A DNA stretch of 64,000 nucleotides, taken from Bacteroides fragilis (GTDB lineage Bacteria > Bacteroidota > Bacteroidia > Bacteroidales > Bacteroidaceae). Position numbers and translations under genes: made by a program. Each line of letters starts with the position of its first letter. The first letter of the stretch is position 1. Of this stretch, positions 1 through 7,831 are shown piece by piece. The DNA lies in contig NZ_SZUU01000010.1 of NCBI RefSeq assembly GCF_019583405.1, positions 62,001 through 126,000 of the forward strand, written 5' to 3'. The notes below the pieces were generated by a model, which was given only the letters and a program-made list of their open reading frames with translations, did not search any database and had not been told where the DNA came from.

Positions 1-146
1 GTGGGGACAGGAGAAGAGGCACTCCGTCCCTGACCGGCTTTATCTCCGGAGCCGCAACCATAAAGAGCGGCAGTTGTTGTAGCGGCGCTGATACCCACAA
101 TTTTGAGGAATCCTCTTCGGTCTATATGCTTATTCTGTTTTTCCAT
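1..146 (-). CDS. Tat-signal oxidoreductase N-terminus (probably aldo/keto reductase), cut by window edge
   Basis: Reading leftward from the ATG at 144-146, 48 codons remain open to the window edge. The N-terminus holds a twin-arginine motif (DRRGFLK, residues 9-15), an Ala/Thr-rich hydrophobic stretch and then a YGCGSG segment, which together look like a Tat export signal with a possible lipobox cysteine. Bacteroides aldo/keto reductases of this N-terminal type are commonly found beside ferredoxin genes, so an exported aldo/keto reductase is my best guess, but no catalytic residue lies inside the window. The gene starts 22 bp after the polyferredoxin stop on the same strand and is therefore probably the last or a late gene of the same operon. 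The Tat-type start is well supported; the enzyme class is inference. Confidence 0.55.
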   Translation of the reverse strand, partial: MEKQNKHIDRRGFLKIVGISAATTTAALYGCGSGDKAGQGRSASSPVP

Positions 147-168
147 ATGTTTCTACTTTTGGGATGTG

Positions 169-1674
169 TTATATGATACGGTGTCTTTCGTGACCTTCTA
201 CATAGATGGCACTGAACGGGCGTGCCGGGCAAAGATTTTCACATGCTCCGCAACCGATGCAACGTTCGGTATTGATTGCCGGTATTTTGGGGGAGTCTGT
301 TTGGTCCGGTATGGATAGAATCATCTGAATGGCTCCAGTCGGACAATGACGCGCGCAATTGCCACATTCCACCCCGTCAGTCAGTGGTACGCAGTTCGCT
401 TTTATCCAGACCGCATGCCCGATTTGAGTCGAAGACTTATCGGCTACCGTGATAGGGCGGATTGCTCCTGCCGGACATACCTGGGAACAATCGTTACACT
501 CCGGACGACAATAGCCGCGTTCGTACGACATTTCGGGCTGCATCAGGTTCATCAGTTTCGTGGAAGGACGCAATACCTGATTGGGGCAGGCTGATACACA
601 CAGTTGGCAGGCCGTGCAGTGTGCAGACATATTACGCGCACTCAGCGAGCCGGGAGGTGTGATGGGTGTCTGCCGATTGGGTATTTTTTTATCTTCTATG
701 GTGGCGAGTCCGCCATCTACTTTTTTCTCCTGTGCTTTGAGGACCGATGTTGCGGCTACCATTGCCGTTGCGGTCATGAAGTTGCGGCGTGCTTCATTTA
801 CTTGGGCGGATGAAGCCAGAGGGGCATTCTGCTTCACTTGCGGTGATCTTGTTTTGATTGTCCGCAATTGGTAACTGAGCGCTTTCTGCTTGCATTTACC
901 GAGGCAATCCATGCAAACCACGCATCGGCTGTAATCTATCGTATGTTCTTTGGCATTGATGCAGGCCGCTTTACAATGGCGTGCGCAAATTCCGCACTTA
1001 TTGCATTTTTCCGTATCTATCGTGATACGGAACAAGGAGTAGCGTGAAAGAAATCCCAGTACCGTCCCTACCGGGCAGATTGTATTGCAGTAAGTACGTC
1101 CGTTCCGCCATGCCAGTAATATCAGGATGACAAAAGTAGCTGCGGCTATAATGAAAGTGGGCAGACTTTTTATCCAGATGTCTACTTCATAAAATGCATA
1201 GCTGCCGGCCTGTTCGGCTAAATGGGCAAACAGGTTATTTCCCCATAGCCAAATGGGTTGGAACAGGTTGTTTGCAATACGTCCGTAAGCACTATACGGA
1301 GCAAATAAAGTTGCGATGAAGCTAACTCCTGCTATCAGGGTAATGATGAATATAGCCAATGCCCCGTAGCGTAGTGAAGAGAGTGCCGGAGAATAGGAGT
1401 AAGGCAACTTTTTCCGTCTTTTCCCAACCCAGGCTGCCACATCCTGGAATACTCCGAGCGGACAAATCACCGAACAGTAGATTCGTCCGAATAGGGCTGT
1501 CAGAATTATTAAAAAGGCTACTACCCCTATGTTCAATGCCAGTATCGCAGGTAGGAACTGGATTTTTGCCAGCCAGCCGAACCAACCGTGCAGTGTTCCG
1601 GTGAAATCAAGGAACAGCAGGGTGATCAGTGTCAGGCAGATGATGCCACATGTTAGTCTGATTTTTCGTATCAT
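169..1674 (-). CDS. Membrane polyferredoxin (NapH/NosR-like) with internal twin-arginine segment and C-terminal 4Fe-4S domains
   Basis: A 501-residue electron-transfer protein. Residues 1-210 hold about four membrane segments with two Cys-x3-CP motifs typical of NapH/NosR/CcoG-like proteins (CSVICP near 67-72 and CNTICP near 196-201). Residues 224-265 carry two ferredoxin-like cysteine clusters (CNKCGICARHC and CVVCMDCLGKC). Residues 296-315 read ARRNF followed by a hydrophobic Ala/Thr stretch ending in KAQ, which looks like an internal Tat or export signal. The part beyond residue 320 holds further clusters (CTACQLCVSAC, CRPECNDCSQVC, CGNCARHC, CIGCGACENLC). It looks like a fusion of a membrane polyferredoxin with a periplasmic ferredoxin. 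Its place between a two-component system and a Tat-type oxidoreductase suggests it passes electrons to that enzyme; this is inference. The ATG start directly precedes the first membrane segment. Confidence 0.85.
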   Translation of the reverse strand: MIRKIRLTCGIICLTLITLLFLDFTGTLHGWFGWLAKIQFLPAILALNIGVVAFLIILTALFGRIYCSVICPLGVFQDVAAWVGKRRKKLPYSYSPALSSLRYGALAIFIITLIAGVSFIATLFAPYSAYGRIANNLFQPIWLWGNNLFAHLAEQAGSYAFYEVDIWIKSLPTFIIAAATFVILILLAWRNGRTYCNTICPVGTVLGFLSRYSLFRITIDTEKCNKCGICARHCKAACINAKEHTIDYSRCVVCMDCLGKCKQKALSYQLRTIKTRSPQVKQNAPLASSAQVNEARRNFMTATAMVAATSVLKAQEKKVDGGLATIEDKKIPNRQTPITPPGSLSARNMSAHCTACQLCVSACPNQVLRPSTKLMNLMQPEMSYERGYCRPECNDCSQVCPAGAIRPITVADKSSTQIGHAVWIKANCVPLTDGVECGNCARHCPTGAIQMILSIPDQTDSPKIPAINTERCIGCGACENLCPARPFSAIYVEGHERHRII

Positions 1675-1697
1675 TGCGTTTGTTTTTATTGAGTTTG

Positions 1698-2453
1698 TTA
1701 TTTATCGTTTACAAGCCACGTCTTAAACTCCGATGCTTTGTTTTTGCTGACATAAACACGTTCCGGCACTTCGGTATCGAGTGTGATAAGCAGTCGGCTG
1801 TCAAACCAGATAGTTATATCCGTTACGCTGTCTCTGGCTATGACAAACTGTTTGTTAGCCCGGATGAAGTCTTCCGGGTTCAGTGAGGAGACGATCTGTT
1901 CCAAGGTCTTGGAATAAGGATAACAGTTGCCGTCCTTCAGGCATATATATGTGTTTTTACCGGTTGCGTAGAAATAAGAAATCTCTTTTATGCTCACCGG
2001 GAGCAGTTTGTCTTTATGTGCAATCAATAGTTTGTCTTTGTACTTGGGTGCGGGTTTCAGCTGCGTCAGTTGTGCCAAATATTGCAAAAGGTCCTGTCGG
2101 GTCAGTTTGCTGTATTTTTCCAGTGCGTGTTCTACATCCTCCACCTTGACAGGCTTCAGTAAATAGTCTATGCTGTTCACTTTAAAAGCTTCGATGGCAT
2201 ATCGGTCATAAGCCGTTGTAAATATAATAGGAGTCTCCAGCTTTATTCTGTCGAAAATGGCAAAGGCCGATCCGTCTGATAAATGAATATCCATGAATAT
2301 CAGATCCGGAGCCGGATTTGACTGCAACCATCCGACAGTCTGCGTGACACTTTCTGTATTGGCCATGACCCGGATATCGGGGGCTACCTCCGCGAGGATA
2401 TCCTTCAGGTTTTCATAGGCAGCGGTTTCGTCTTCTACAATCAGTACTTTCAT
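1698..2453 (-). CDS. LytTR-family response regulator
   Basis: A 251-residue cytoplasmic DNA-binding regulator. Residues 1-120 are a receiver domain with acidic residues near position 7-9 (VEDE), the phospho-acceptor Asp55 in LIFMDIHLSDG and a Lys near 102 (LLKPVK). Residues about 140-245 are a LytTR DNA-binding domain (KISYFYATGKNTYI-type segment, then EDFIRANKQFVI). It starts 8 bp after the stop of its cognate histidine kinase and ends 23 bp before the polyferredoxin start, so the three genes are almost surely co-transcribed. The likely role is to control its own operon or a distant redox function in response to the membrane kinase. Family assignment is firm; the signal is unknown. Confidence 0.93.
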   Translation of the reverse strand: MKVLIVEDETAAYENLKDILAEVAPDIRVMANTESVTQTVGWLQSNPAPDLIFMDIHLSDGSAFAIFDRIKLETPIIFTTAYDRYAIEAFKVNSIDYLLKPVKVEDVEHALEKYSKLTRQDLLQYLAQLTQLKPAPKYKDKLLIAHKDKLLPVSIKEISYFYATGKNTYICLKDGNCYPYSKTLEQIVSSLNPEDFIRANKQFVIARDSVTDITIWFDSRLLITLDTEVPERVYVSKNKASEFKTWLVNDK

Positions 2454-2461
2454 AACAACTA

Positions 2462-3484
2462 CTATATTAGAGGTAGATATACCCGGAATGTCTCTTCGTC
2501 GGATTCCACCCGGATTTGCTTATTCATTAACAGATTGAATCGATTTTCCAAGTTACTTAGTCCGGTTCCGTTTGTGTCGGGCGGGGATAGTTTAGGGTAA
2601 ATGGGATTGGACACCACCAGTTCAGATTGCTCGTTCAGCCGGATGGAGATCTCCATCTTGTGTTCGCTGTCTATCCGGTTGTGTACGGTGACGTTATCGA
2701 CTAACGGAAGTAGTGAGAGTACAGGCAGTGTCAGCAAATCTTTTTGCCTTTCGGCTACGTCGATGGCAAAAACCAGTTTATTGGCAAAACGTACCTCCAT
2801 TACGTATTGGAAAGATTGGATGAACTCCAGTTCTTCTCTCAGCGTGACGAGCCCTTTCCGGTCGCTTTGCAAGATGTACCGGAAGATATCAGATAGCTGA
2901 TTGACGTACATCAGCGTGTTTTCATCATTCTTTTTTCGTATTAATGAAGATATTCCGTTCAGTGAGTTAAAGAAGAAATGCGGGTTTACCTGATTGGCCA
3001 GTGCGTCACAACGACTTTGTAAGTTCTCAAAACGAAGACGTTCTATTTCCTGCTCTTTTTCTCTTTGCCGGGTATAAAGTATGGAGATGTATCCTACCAA
3101 TGTGCATAAAAAGCAGAGCGTGAAGAACTGGGAGATTAAAGTGCTTCCCAGAAAATCCGTACGGAAACCATGCGAAGAGATGGTGTACGAAACGGATGCG
3201 AAGAACAGATAACCGGTCAGTGCAAACAGGAAGTTGTGAGTCAGGCGTTTCCGGAATAGCGCTGTCGGGATCTGCCGCAGATTGTAGTTTATCAGGAAAC
3301 CGATCATCCCCCAAAAGAAAAGGAAGCGATATATAAAATAAGAAAAGAAACCAAGGTAGTCCGATGGCTTCAAAGAGTTTAGCTCCCACGGAGTGCAGGC
3401 TATATTGGGGTATATGATAAAAACCGCACTGATCAGGCTGACCAGCGGAAGGTTTCGGGATATATATTTATCAAAGGAATCCAT
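2462..3484 (-). CDS. LytS-like sensor histidine kinase
   Basis: A 340-residue membrane kinase of the His_kinase (PF06580) family. About four to five hydrophobic segments fill residues 1-140, followed by a short coiled-coil region (REKEQEIERLRFENLQ) and the H-box NPHFFFNSLN. The N-box-like segment is LLPLVDNVTVHNRID and the G-box is GTGLSNLENRF. I chose the ATG at 3482-3484 (MDSFDKYISRN) because the frame's upstream opening begins at a TTG in AT-rich sequence with no support. The gene heads a tight operon with its LytTR partner 8 bp downstream. The divergent N-box (VDNVTVHN instead of the usual VENAIKHG) is a small departure from the family norm. Confidence 0.9.
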   Translation of the reverse strand: MDSFDKYISRNLPLVSLISAVFIIYPNIACTPWELNSLKPSDYLGFFSYFIYRFLFFWGMIGFLINYNLRQIPTALFRKRLTHNFLFALTGYLFFASVSYTISSHGFRTDFLGSTLISQFFTLCFLCTLVGYISILYTRQREKEQEIERLRFENLQSRCDALANQVNPHFFFNSLNGISSLIRKKNDENTLMYVNQLSDIFRYILQSDRKGLVTLREELEFIQSFQYVMEVRFANKLVFAIDVAERQKDLLTLPVLSLLPLVDNVTVHNRIDSEHKMEISIRLNEQSELVVSNPIYPKLSPPDTNGTGLSNLENRFNLLMNKQIRVESDEETFRVYLPLI

Positions 3485-3582
3485 GATGCTTTTCTTTTTC
3501 ACTGCAAAGAAAAGCAAAATAATGATTCCTTATTTGTTATGTCATGTCAAAACGAAAAAAGAGGCATAAAAGCGAAACTTTT

Positions 3583-3675
3583 TCATTTTTTCAGCATAAA
3601 TACAATGTAGTCTCTACACAAAATAAGAATGCAGAATGACAAAACCAGAGAAGCGATCAGCATAAATTCTTTCAT
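3583..3675 (-). CDS. Candidate 30-residue single-pass membrane peptide
   Basis: The minus strand has a complete ORF from ATG (3673-3675) to TGA (3583-3585). Residues 5-20 are strongly hydrophobic (MLIASLVLSFCILILC), followed by RDY, a second short hydrophobic patch and a KK tail, so it has the charge layout of a small inner-membrane peptide with the positive end inside. It lies alone in the 266-bp gap between the NUDIX gene and the histidine kinase, on the same strand as the downstream LytS/LytR/polyferredoxin operon. No family is recognised and no Shine-Dalgarno or clear -7 box precedes it. The physical profile supports a real gene; an ORF this short could be chance. Confidence 0.4.
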   Translation of the reverse strand: MKEFMLIASLVLSFCILILCRDYIVFMLKK

Positions 3676-3750
3676 AATGTTTGTTGGTTTTATAGGTTCT
3701 TTTCTATAAAGACAACACCCAATGAAAGATTCCCTACCCGGATAACTATT

Positions 3751-4311
3751 TTATTTGATCTGTTTTTGTTCTGCTATATATTTCCAGAGCGGTGCCGCAT
3801 GTAATGCCTGTATGATTTGGTTGCTTTTCAGGAGTTCTTGCACCTCTTCGAAACTGAGTAAATGTACTGTAAGTGACTCCGTATCTTCCAGATGTTGTAT
3901 GTCTACTCGTTCTACATCCGTTGCCAGAAAGCAGTGAGTCAGATTGGTATGTGTGCTTGGATTGGCCGAAATCACCATATATTCCTGCCAGTTACCATTG
4001 CCGTATCCGGTTTCTTCCAGCAGTTCACGTTGTGCCGAAACAAGTGGTGATGCATCCTCTTTTTCGCATACACCTGCACAAAGTTCATATAGCTGTTTGC
4101 CGATTCCCGGTCGGAACTGGCGGACAAATACAAATTTTCCTGCTCTGGTGATGGCGATGGTATTCACCCAGTCGGGATACTCAAGGATGTAGTACTCCGG
4201 GATATGATTGCCGTTAGGCAAAAGCATGTCGTCGCACCGTACGGTCAACCACGGGCGGCGAAATAGATATTTGCTGCTGACTACTTGCCAGGCTTCGTCT
4301 TTTGTTTCCAT
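3751..4311 (-). CDS. NUDIX hydrolase, ADP-ribose pyrophosphatase-like
   Basis: A 186-residue cytoplasmic hydrolase of nucleoside-diphosphate-linked compounds; ADP-ribose or a nucleotide sugar is the usual substrate in this subgroup. The Nudix box lies around residues 80-102, with the core RELLEETG at 95-102. Its leading part is slightly irregular: the first box glutamate is replaced by Asp86, or the spacing is one residue longer. The upstream segment VFVRQFRPG and downstream segment ANPSTHTNLTHCFLA match ADP-ribose pyrophosphatases. I chose the ATG at 4311 over a TTG at 4336-4338, because that TTG sits inside a perfect -7 box (TACCTTTG, 4336-4343). It diverges from the esterase gene at 4438. 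Confidence 0.85.
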   Translation of the reverse strand: METKDEAWQVVSSKYLFRRPWLTVRCDDMLLPNGNHIPEYYILEYPDWVNTIAITRAGKFVFVRQFRPGIGKQLYELCAGVCEKEDASPLVSAQRELLEETGYGNGNWQEYMVISANPSTHTNLTHCFLATDVERVDIQHLEDTESLTVHLLSFEEVQELLKSNQIIQALHAAPLWKYIAEQKQIK

Positions 4312-4335
4312 TGTTTTATTGATAGCGGTTGCTGG

Positions 4336-4366
4336 CAAAGGTAATTAGAATAATTGTCAGGAACAA
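4336..4366 (-). promoter_or_regulatory. Promoter for the NUDIX gene
   Basis: On the minus strand a -7 box TACCTTTG (4336-4343) is preceded by TTG (4363-4365) with a 19-bp spacer, matching the Bacteroides TTTG/TAnnTTTG promoter. The chosen ATG lies 24 bp beyond the -7 box. Confidence 0.7.
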
Positions 4367-4386
4367 TTGTTTTCATACGTATCTTC

Positions 4387-4415
4387 TTTGGTTTGAAAAC
4401 CGTTGTGTATCTTTG
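4387..4415 (+). promoter_or_regulatory. Promoter for the esterase gene
   Basis: The -7 box TATCTTTG (4408-4415) fits TAnnTTTG exactly. A TTTG at 4387-4390 is a possible -33 element with a 17-bp spacer, shorter than ideal. The ATG is 22 bp downstream. Confidence 0.65.
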
Positions 4416-4437
4416 GGGCGGATAAACTAACAGAATA

Positions 4438-6972
4438 ATGAAAAACGCAATCATCTCTTTATTCCTGCTTTTTATTGCCGTGCAATATGTAGCAGCACAA
4501 AAAAAGGTTATTAAAATAGCCTGTATCGGTAATAGTATCACGTATGGCGTAGGTACACGTAATCCTGCCAAAGACAGCTATCCCGCTGTGTTGGGGCAGA
4601 TGTTGGGCGACGGTTATGAGGTCCGGAACTTTGGAGTCAGTGCCCGCACCATGCTGATGAAAGGGGACAATCCCTATATGAAGGAAGAGCGCTATCGGCA
4701 AGCATTGGACTATCATCCCGATATTGTGACCATAAAATTGGGAACCAATGATACGAAACCTCAGAACTGGCGGTATAAATCTGATTTTAAGAAAGATATG
4801 GAGACAATGATCCGTACCCTTCGGGCATTGCCATCGAAACCGGAAATTTATTTATGTTATCCTATTCCCGCATACGCTGTCCAGTGGGGCATCAATGATA
4901 GTATCATTGTTCATGGGGTGATGCCGGTTATCGATCAACTGGCTACCAAATACCGATTGAAGATAATCGATCTGCATGCTCCGCTGACGGGGATGAAAGA
5001 GTGTTTTGCCGACAACGTACATCCCAACGAAAAAGCCGCTGCCCGCATTGCGCAGGTCATTTACCGGCAACTGACCGGCGAGGAACCACCGGCACATGTT
5101 TCTCAACCCTTCCCGGGACTTAAAGGTAAATGGAAAGGGTTTGATCAATATACTTTTGCTTATCAGGATCGGGAGGCTATTGTTGTCTGCCCGAAACATG
5201 TGGCAACCGGCAATCCCTGGATCTGGCGTCCTGCTTTTTTCGGTGCTTTTGCTTCAGTTGATGAAGAATTGTTGAGGCGTGGTTTTCATGTGGTATATTA
5301 TGATCTGACTCATCTTTATGGAAGTCCCCGTGCCCGGAAGTCCGGTACTGATTTTTATTGGAATATGGTACGTATGTATGGACTATCTCCCAAAGTAACG
5401 CTTGAGGGTTTCAGTCGTGGAGGTCTGTTTGCTTATAATTGGGCGGCCGATCATCCGGATAAAGTGGCCTGTATCTATGTGGACGCTCCGGTTTGTAACG
5501 TATTCAGTTGGCCGGGACGTTCGCCTGAGAATGCCGGACTATGGAAAGGTCTGTTAGAGGAATGGGGGCTGACGGATGATCAGATGAATTCATTTTCCGG
5601 TAATCCGATTGACCGGCTGAAACCTTTGGCGGATGCGAGGATTCCGGTGATCTGTGTATGTGGAGACAGTGACAAGGTAGTGCCGTTTTCAGAGAACTCG
5701 GCTATTGTCCGCCAACGATATACAGCCATGGGGGCTCCATTCGAACTTATCTTGAAATCAGGAGTGGATCATCATCCGCATAGTTTGTCAGATCCTGCTC
5801 CGGTGGTCGACTTTATTATCCGCCATCAGCCGGGTTATGAAGCCAAACAATGCTATACATTAAGAGGGGACTATCGTAACTCGTATCAGATGTTTGAGAA
5901 AGAACGTGTTGGTACGGTTGCTTTTCTGGGGGGCTCTATCACCGAGATGAAGGGATGGAGGGATATGATTTGTGAAGATTTGAAGCAGCGTTTCCCTTAT
6001 ACAAAGTTTACCTTTATCGATGCTGGGATTCCTTCTACGGGCAGTACGCCTGGAGCATTCCGCTTGGCGGACGATGTGTTGTCCAAGGCCAAAGTCGATC
6101 TGCTTTTTGTGGAAGCGGCGGTGAACGATGATACCAACGGCTTTAATGCCATTGAGCAGGTAAGAGGAATGGAAGGTATCGTACGCCATGCTTTGCTTTC
6201 CAATCCGTCTATGGATATCATGATGTTGCATTTTATCTACGATCCTTTCATCCCGAAACTGGACGGAGGTCAGATGCCCGATGTCATTCTGAATCACGAA
6301 CGGGTGGCGAACCATTACCTGATTCCGTCTGTCAATCTTGCTTCTGAAATTGCTGCACGGATGCGCGGTGGTGAATTTACATGGGAACAGTTCGGCGGTA
6401 CGCATCCCAAACCTTTGGGACATAGCTATTATGCAGCTACCATAAATAAGGTGCTCGATGAAATGTATGCCCCTTGTGCTGTTGCCGATGCTGCTGTCAA
6501 GCCTCATGTGCTTCCTGCCGTGCCGTTGGATGGATATAGTTATACAAATGGCAAGTTGGTCGACATCCGGCAAGCTCATATAAGTAAAGGTTGGCAGCTG
6601 GTTTCTTCGTGGACTCCCCGGCTTACTGCCGAAACGCGTCCGGGCTTTGTCGATGTGCCCATGCTTGAAACCGATCGTCCCGGAGCGAAACTGACACTCG
6701 ACTTTGAAGGGACGGCTGTCGGTATCTTCTGTGTAAGTGGTCCGGCTGCCGGGATTCTGGAATATAGTGTCGACGGTGCTCCGTTTAAAAAGTTAGATAC
6801 GTTTACGGCTTGGAGCGGCGGACTGTATATTCCCTGGGTGTATATGTTCGATACGGAGTTACCGAAAGGAAAACATCGCCTGACGCTCAGGATGTCAAAA
6901 GATCATCATCCGCAAAGTAAGGGAACGTCTTGCCAGATTAGGCAATTTGTGGTAAATGATTCTTGTGAATAG
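4438..6972 (+). CDS. Secreted three-domain esterase: SGNH - alpha/beta hydrolase - SGNH
   Basis: An 844-residue exported protein (signal peptide about 1-20, cleaved after VAA). Domain 1 (about 25-215) is a GDSL/SGNH esterase with GNS at 31-33 (nucleophile Ser33), GTND and DNVHP blocks. Domain 2 (about 220-470) is an alpha/beta hydrolase with the elbow GFSRGG around Ser326, CGDSDKVVP carrying the likely acid, and a C-terminal DHHPH histidine. Domain 3 (about 480-690) is a second SGNH domain with GGS (Ser500), an EAAVNDDTN block and GGTHPKPLGH. A beta-rich C-terminal module (about 720-840) may bind carbohydrate. Three esterase-type active sites in one chain suggest deacylation of an esterified polysaccharide; substrate unknown. 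It is a single gene with its own promoter, away from a SusC/D pair. Confidence 0.85.
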   Translation: MKNAIISLFLLFIAVQYVAAQKKVIKIACIGNSITYGVGTRNPAKDSYPAVLGQMLGDGYEVRNFGVSARTMLMKGDNPYMKEERYRQALDYHPDIVTIKLGTNDTKPQNWRYKSDFKKDMETMIRTLRALPSKPEIYLCYPIPAYAVQWGINDSIIVHGVMPVIDQLATKYRLKIIDLHAPLTGMKECFADNVHPNEKAAARIAQVIYRQLTGEEPPAHVSQPFPGLKGKWKGFDQYTFAYQDREAIVVCPKHVATGNPWIWRPAFFGAFASVDEELLRRGFHVVYYDLTHLYGSPRARKSGTDFYWNMVRMYGLSPKVTLEGFSRGGLFAYNWAADHPDKVACIYVDAPVCNVFSWPGRSPENAGLWKGLLEEWGLTDDQMNSFSGNPIDRLKPLADARIPVICVCGDSDKVVPFSENSAIVRQRYTAMGAPFELILKSGVDHHPHSLSDPAPVVDFIIRHQPGYEAKQCYTLRGDYRNSYQMFEKERVGTVAFLGGSITEMKGWRDMICEDLKQRFPYTKFTFIDAGIPSTGSTPGAFRLADDVLSKAKVDLLFVEAAVNDDTNGFNAIEQVRGMEGIVRHALLSNPSMDIMMLHFIYDPFIPKLDGGQMPDVILNHERVANHYLIPSVNLASEIAARMRGGEFTWEQFGGTHPKPLGHSYYAATINKVLDEMYAPCAVADAAVKPHVLPAVPLDGYSYTNGKLVDIRQAHISKGWQLVSSWTPRLTAETRPGFVDVPMLETDRPGAKLTLDFEGTAVGIFCVSGPAAGILEYSVDGAPFKKLDTFTAWSGGLYIPWVYMFDTELPKGKHRLTLRMSKDHHPQSKGTSCQIRQFVVNDSCE

Positions 6973-7008
6973 CAATTCTTCCTCCTCTCATACAAAAAAT
7001 GCGTTTCG

Positions 7009-7123
7009 ATCTTCCATCTTCCACCTTTTGAAAGATAACTATCTGATTCGCAGTAAAATAATAGGGTGGAAGATGCGGTTTTTTAGCCGTTTATCTTCCA
7101 CCCTCATCTTCCATCTTCCACCC
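7009..7123. repeat. Repeated GGTGGAAGATGGAAGAT-type motif
   Basis: The motif CTTCCATCTTCCACC occurs at 7011-7025 and again inside 7105-7123; ATCTTCCACCC occurs at 7093-7103 and its reverse complement at 7064-7074. The copies lie just after the HU gene (minus) and the esterase gene (plus), so they may be 3'-UTR structures or a short dispersed repeat. Confidence 0.6.
7064..7103. terminator. Hairpin between converging esterase and HU genes
   Basis: GGGTGGAAGAT (7064-7074) pairs with ATCTTCCACCC (7093-7103), with a further inner CGG/CCG pairing round a T-rich loop. It sits between the ends of two converging genes, and the minus-strand product is followed by an AT-rich tract, so it may stop both transcripts. 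There is no strong U-run, so the terminator role is moderate inference. Confidence 0.5.
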
Positions 7124-7124
7124 G

Positions 7125-7745
7125 CTAAATTTCCTCTTTGGAAGGCGATTTTTTGATAAATACCAGTAGGCTTCCTCGCCCTTTGGGTTCGATAATTCCC
7201 TGATCTACAAATCGGTGTAGATCTTCTAACGCTTTATTTTTCAGTCGTCCGGTCAGCCGGGTGTAGTCCGAACGGGTGATAAAAGCATTTTCATTTAGAT
7301 ACCTTTCCAGTCGAAAAAGCTTTTCTTCTTCGCTGAGCTGTGACGAGCTTCGTGAACCGTATTTACCGGCACGTTCCACATAGCCCTTGGTATGCTTGCG
7401 AAACCACATCGAAGCCCTGAAATTAATGTTGTCGAAGTAAATGGATTGTGCGCGGATCTCTTTTTTATCTTTCACCGGATGCGTTGCCTTCAGGCTCGCC
7501 GAGAAATAGCCGATCTTGCCCAACTCCACATGGTATCCGTCCACCAGATATTTGGAGATTTTCTCTGTCAGGGCACAGAGCACTCCTTCCAGGTCGCCTA
7601 CTGTGAAGGTGGAGGCTTCCGAAATTTCTTCAAGAATGGTGCGTGTCCGGATGGTTCCACCCGAAATGATGTGGGGATAAAGTTTAGGTTCTTCTTCGCT
7701 CCCTTTCTTAGAAGGGGCTTCTCTGAAATCATAACGTGCTGCCAT
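7125..7745 (-). CDS. HU/IHF-like DNA-binding protein (HU-HIG type) with C-terminal winged-helix-like tail
   Basis: A 206-residue Bacteroidales version of a histone-like protein. Residues 1-125 fit the HU-HIG fold (MAARYDF start, ISGGTIRTRTILEEIS, then VGDLEGVLCALTEKISKYLVDGYHVELGKIGYFSASL). Residues 130-200 form a separate part (FITRSDYTRLTGRLKNKALEDLHRFVDQGII) that looks like a winged helix. It acts on DNA as a bending or architectural protein. It is divergent from the VirE_N/VapE gene, a pairing often seen in Bacteroides, and four 22-bp hairpin repeats separate the two. The ATG at 7745 gives the conserved N-terminus. Its exact job in this module is unknown. Confidence 0.85.
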   Translation of the reverse strand: MAARYDFREAPSKKGSEEEPKLYPHIISGGTIRTRTILEEISEASTFTVGDLEGVLCALTEKISKYLVDGYHVELGKIGYFSASLKATHPVKDKKEIRAQSIYFDNINFRASMWFRKHTKGYVERAGKYGSRSSSQLSEEEKLFRLERYLNENAFITRSDYTRLTGRLKNKALEDLHRFVDQGIIEPKGRGSLLVFIKKSPSKEEI

Positions 7746-7831
7746 AATTCGTTTGGTTTTTAATTGTTGATAGTTATTTGTTTATTGACTTTTCTTTCTT
7801 TGTTTTAGTCTTTTTCCTTTGTTCTTTATTC

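Noticed and set aside
3485..3517. N-terminal extension of the histidine kinase to a TTG at 3515-3517
   Set aside because: AT-rich, no supporting signal; the ATG at 3484 starts a normal N-terminus.
5860..6579. 239-codon minus-strand ORF inside the esterase gene
   Set aside because: Antisense shadow of the C-terminal SGNH domain; its translation is rich in His, Arg and Ile with no recognisable domain.
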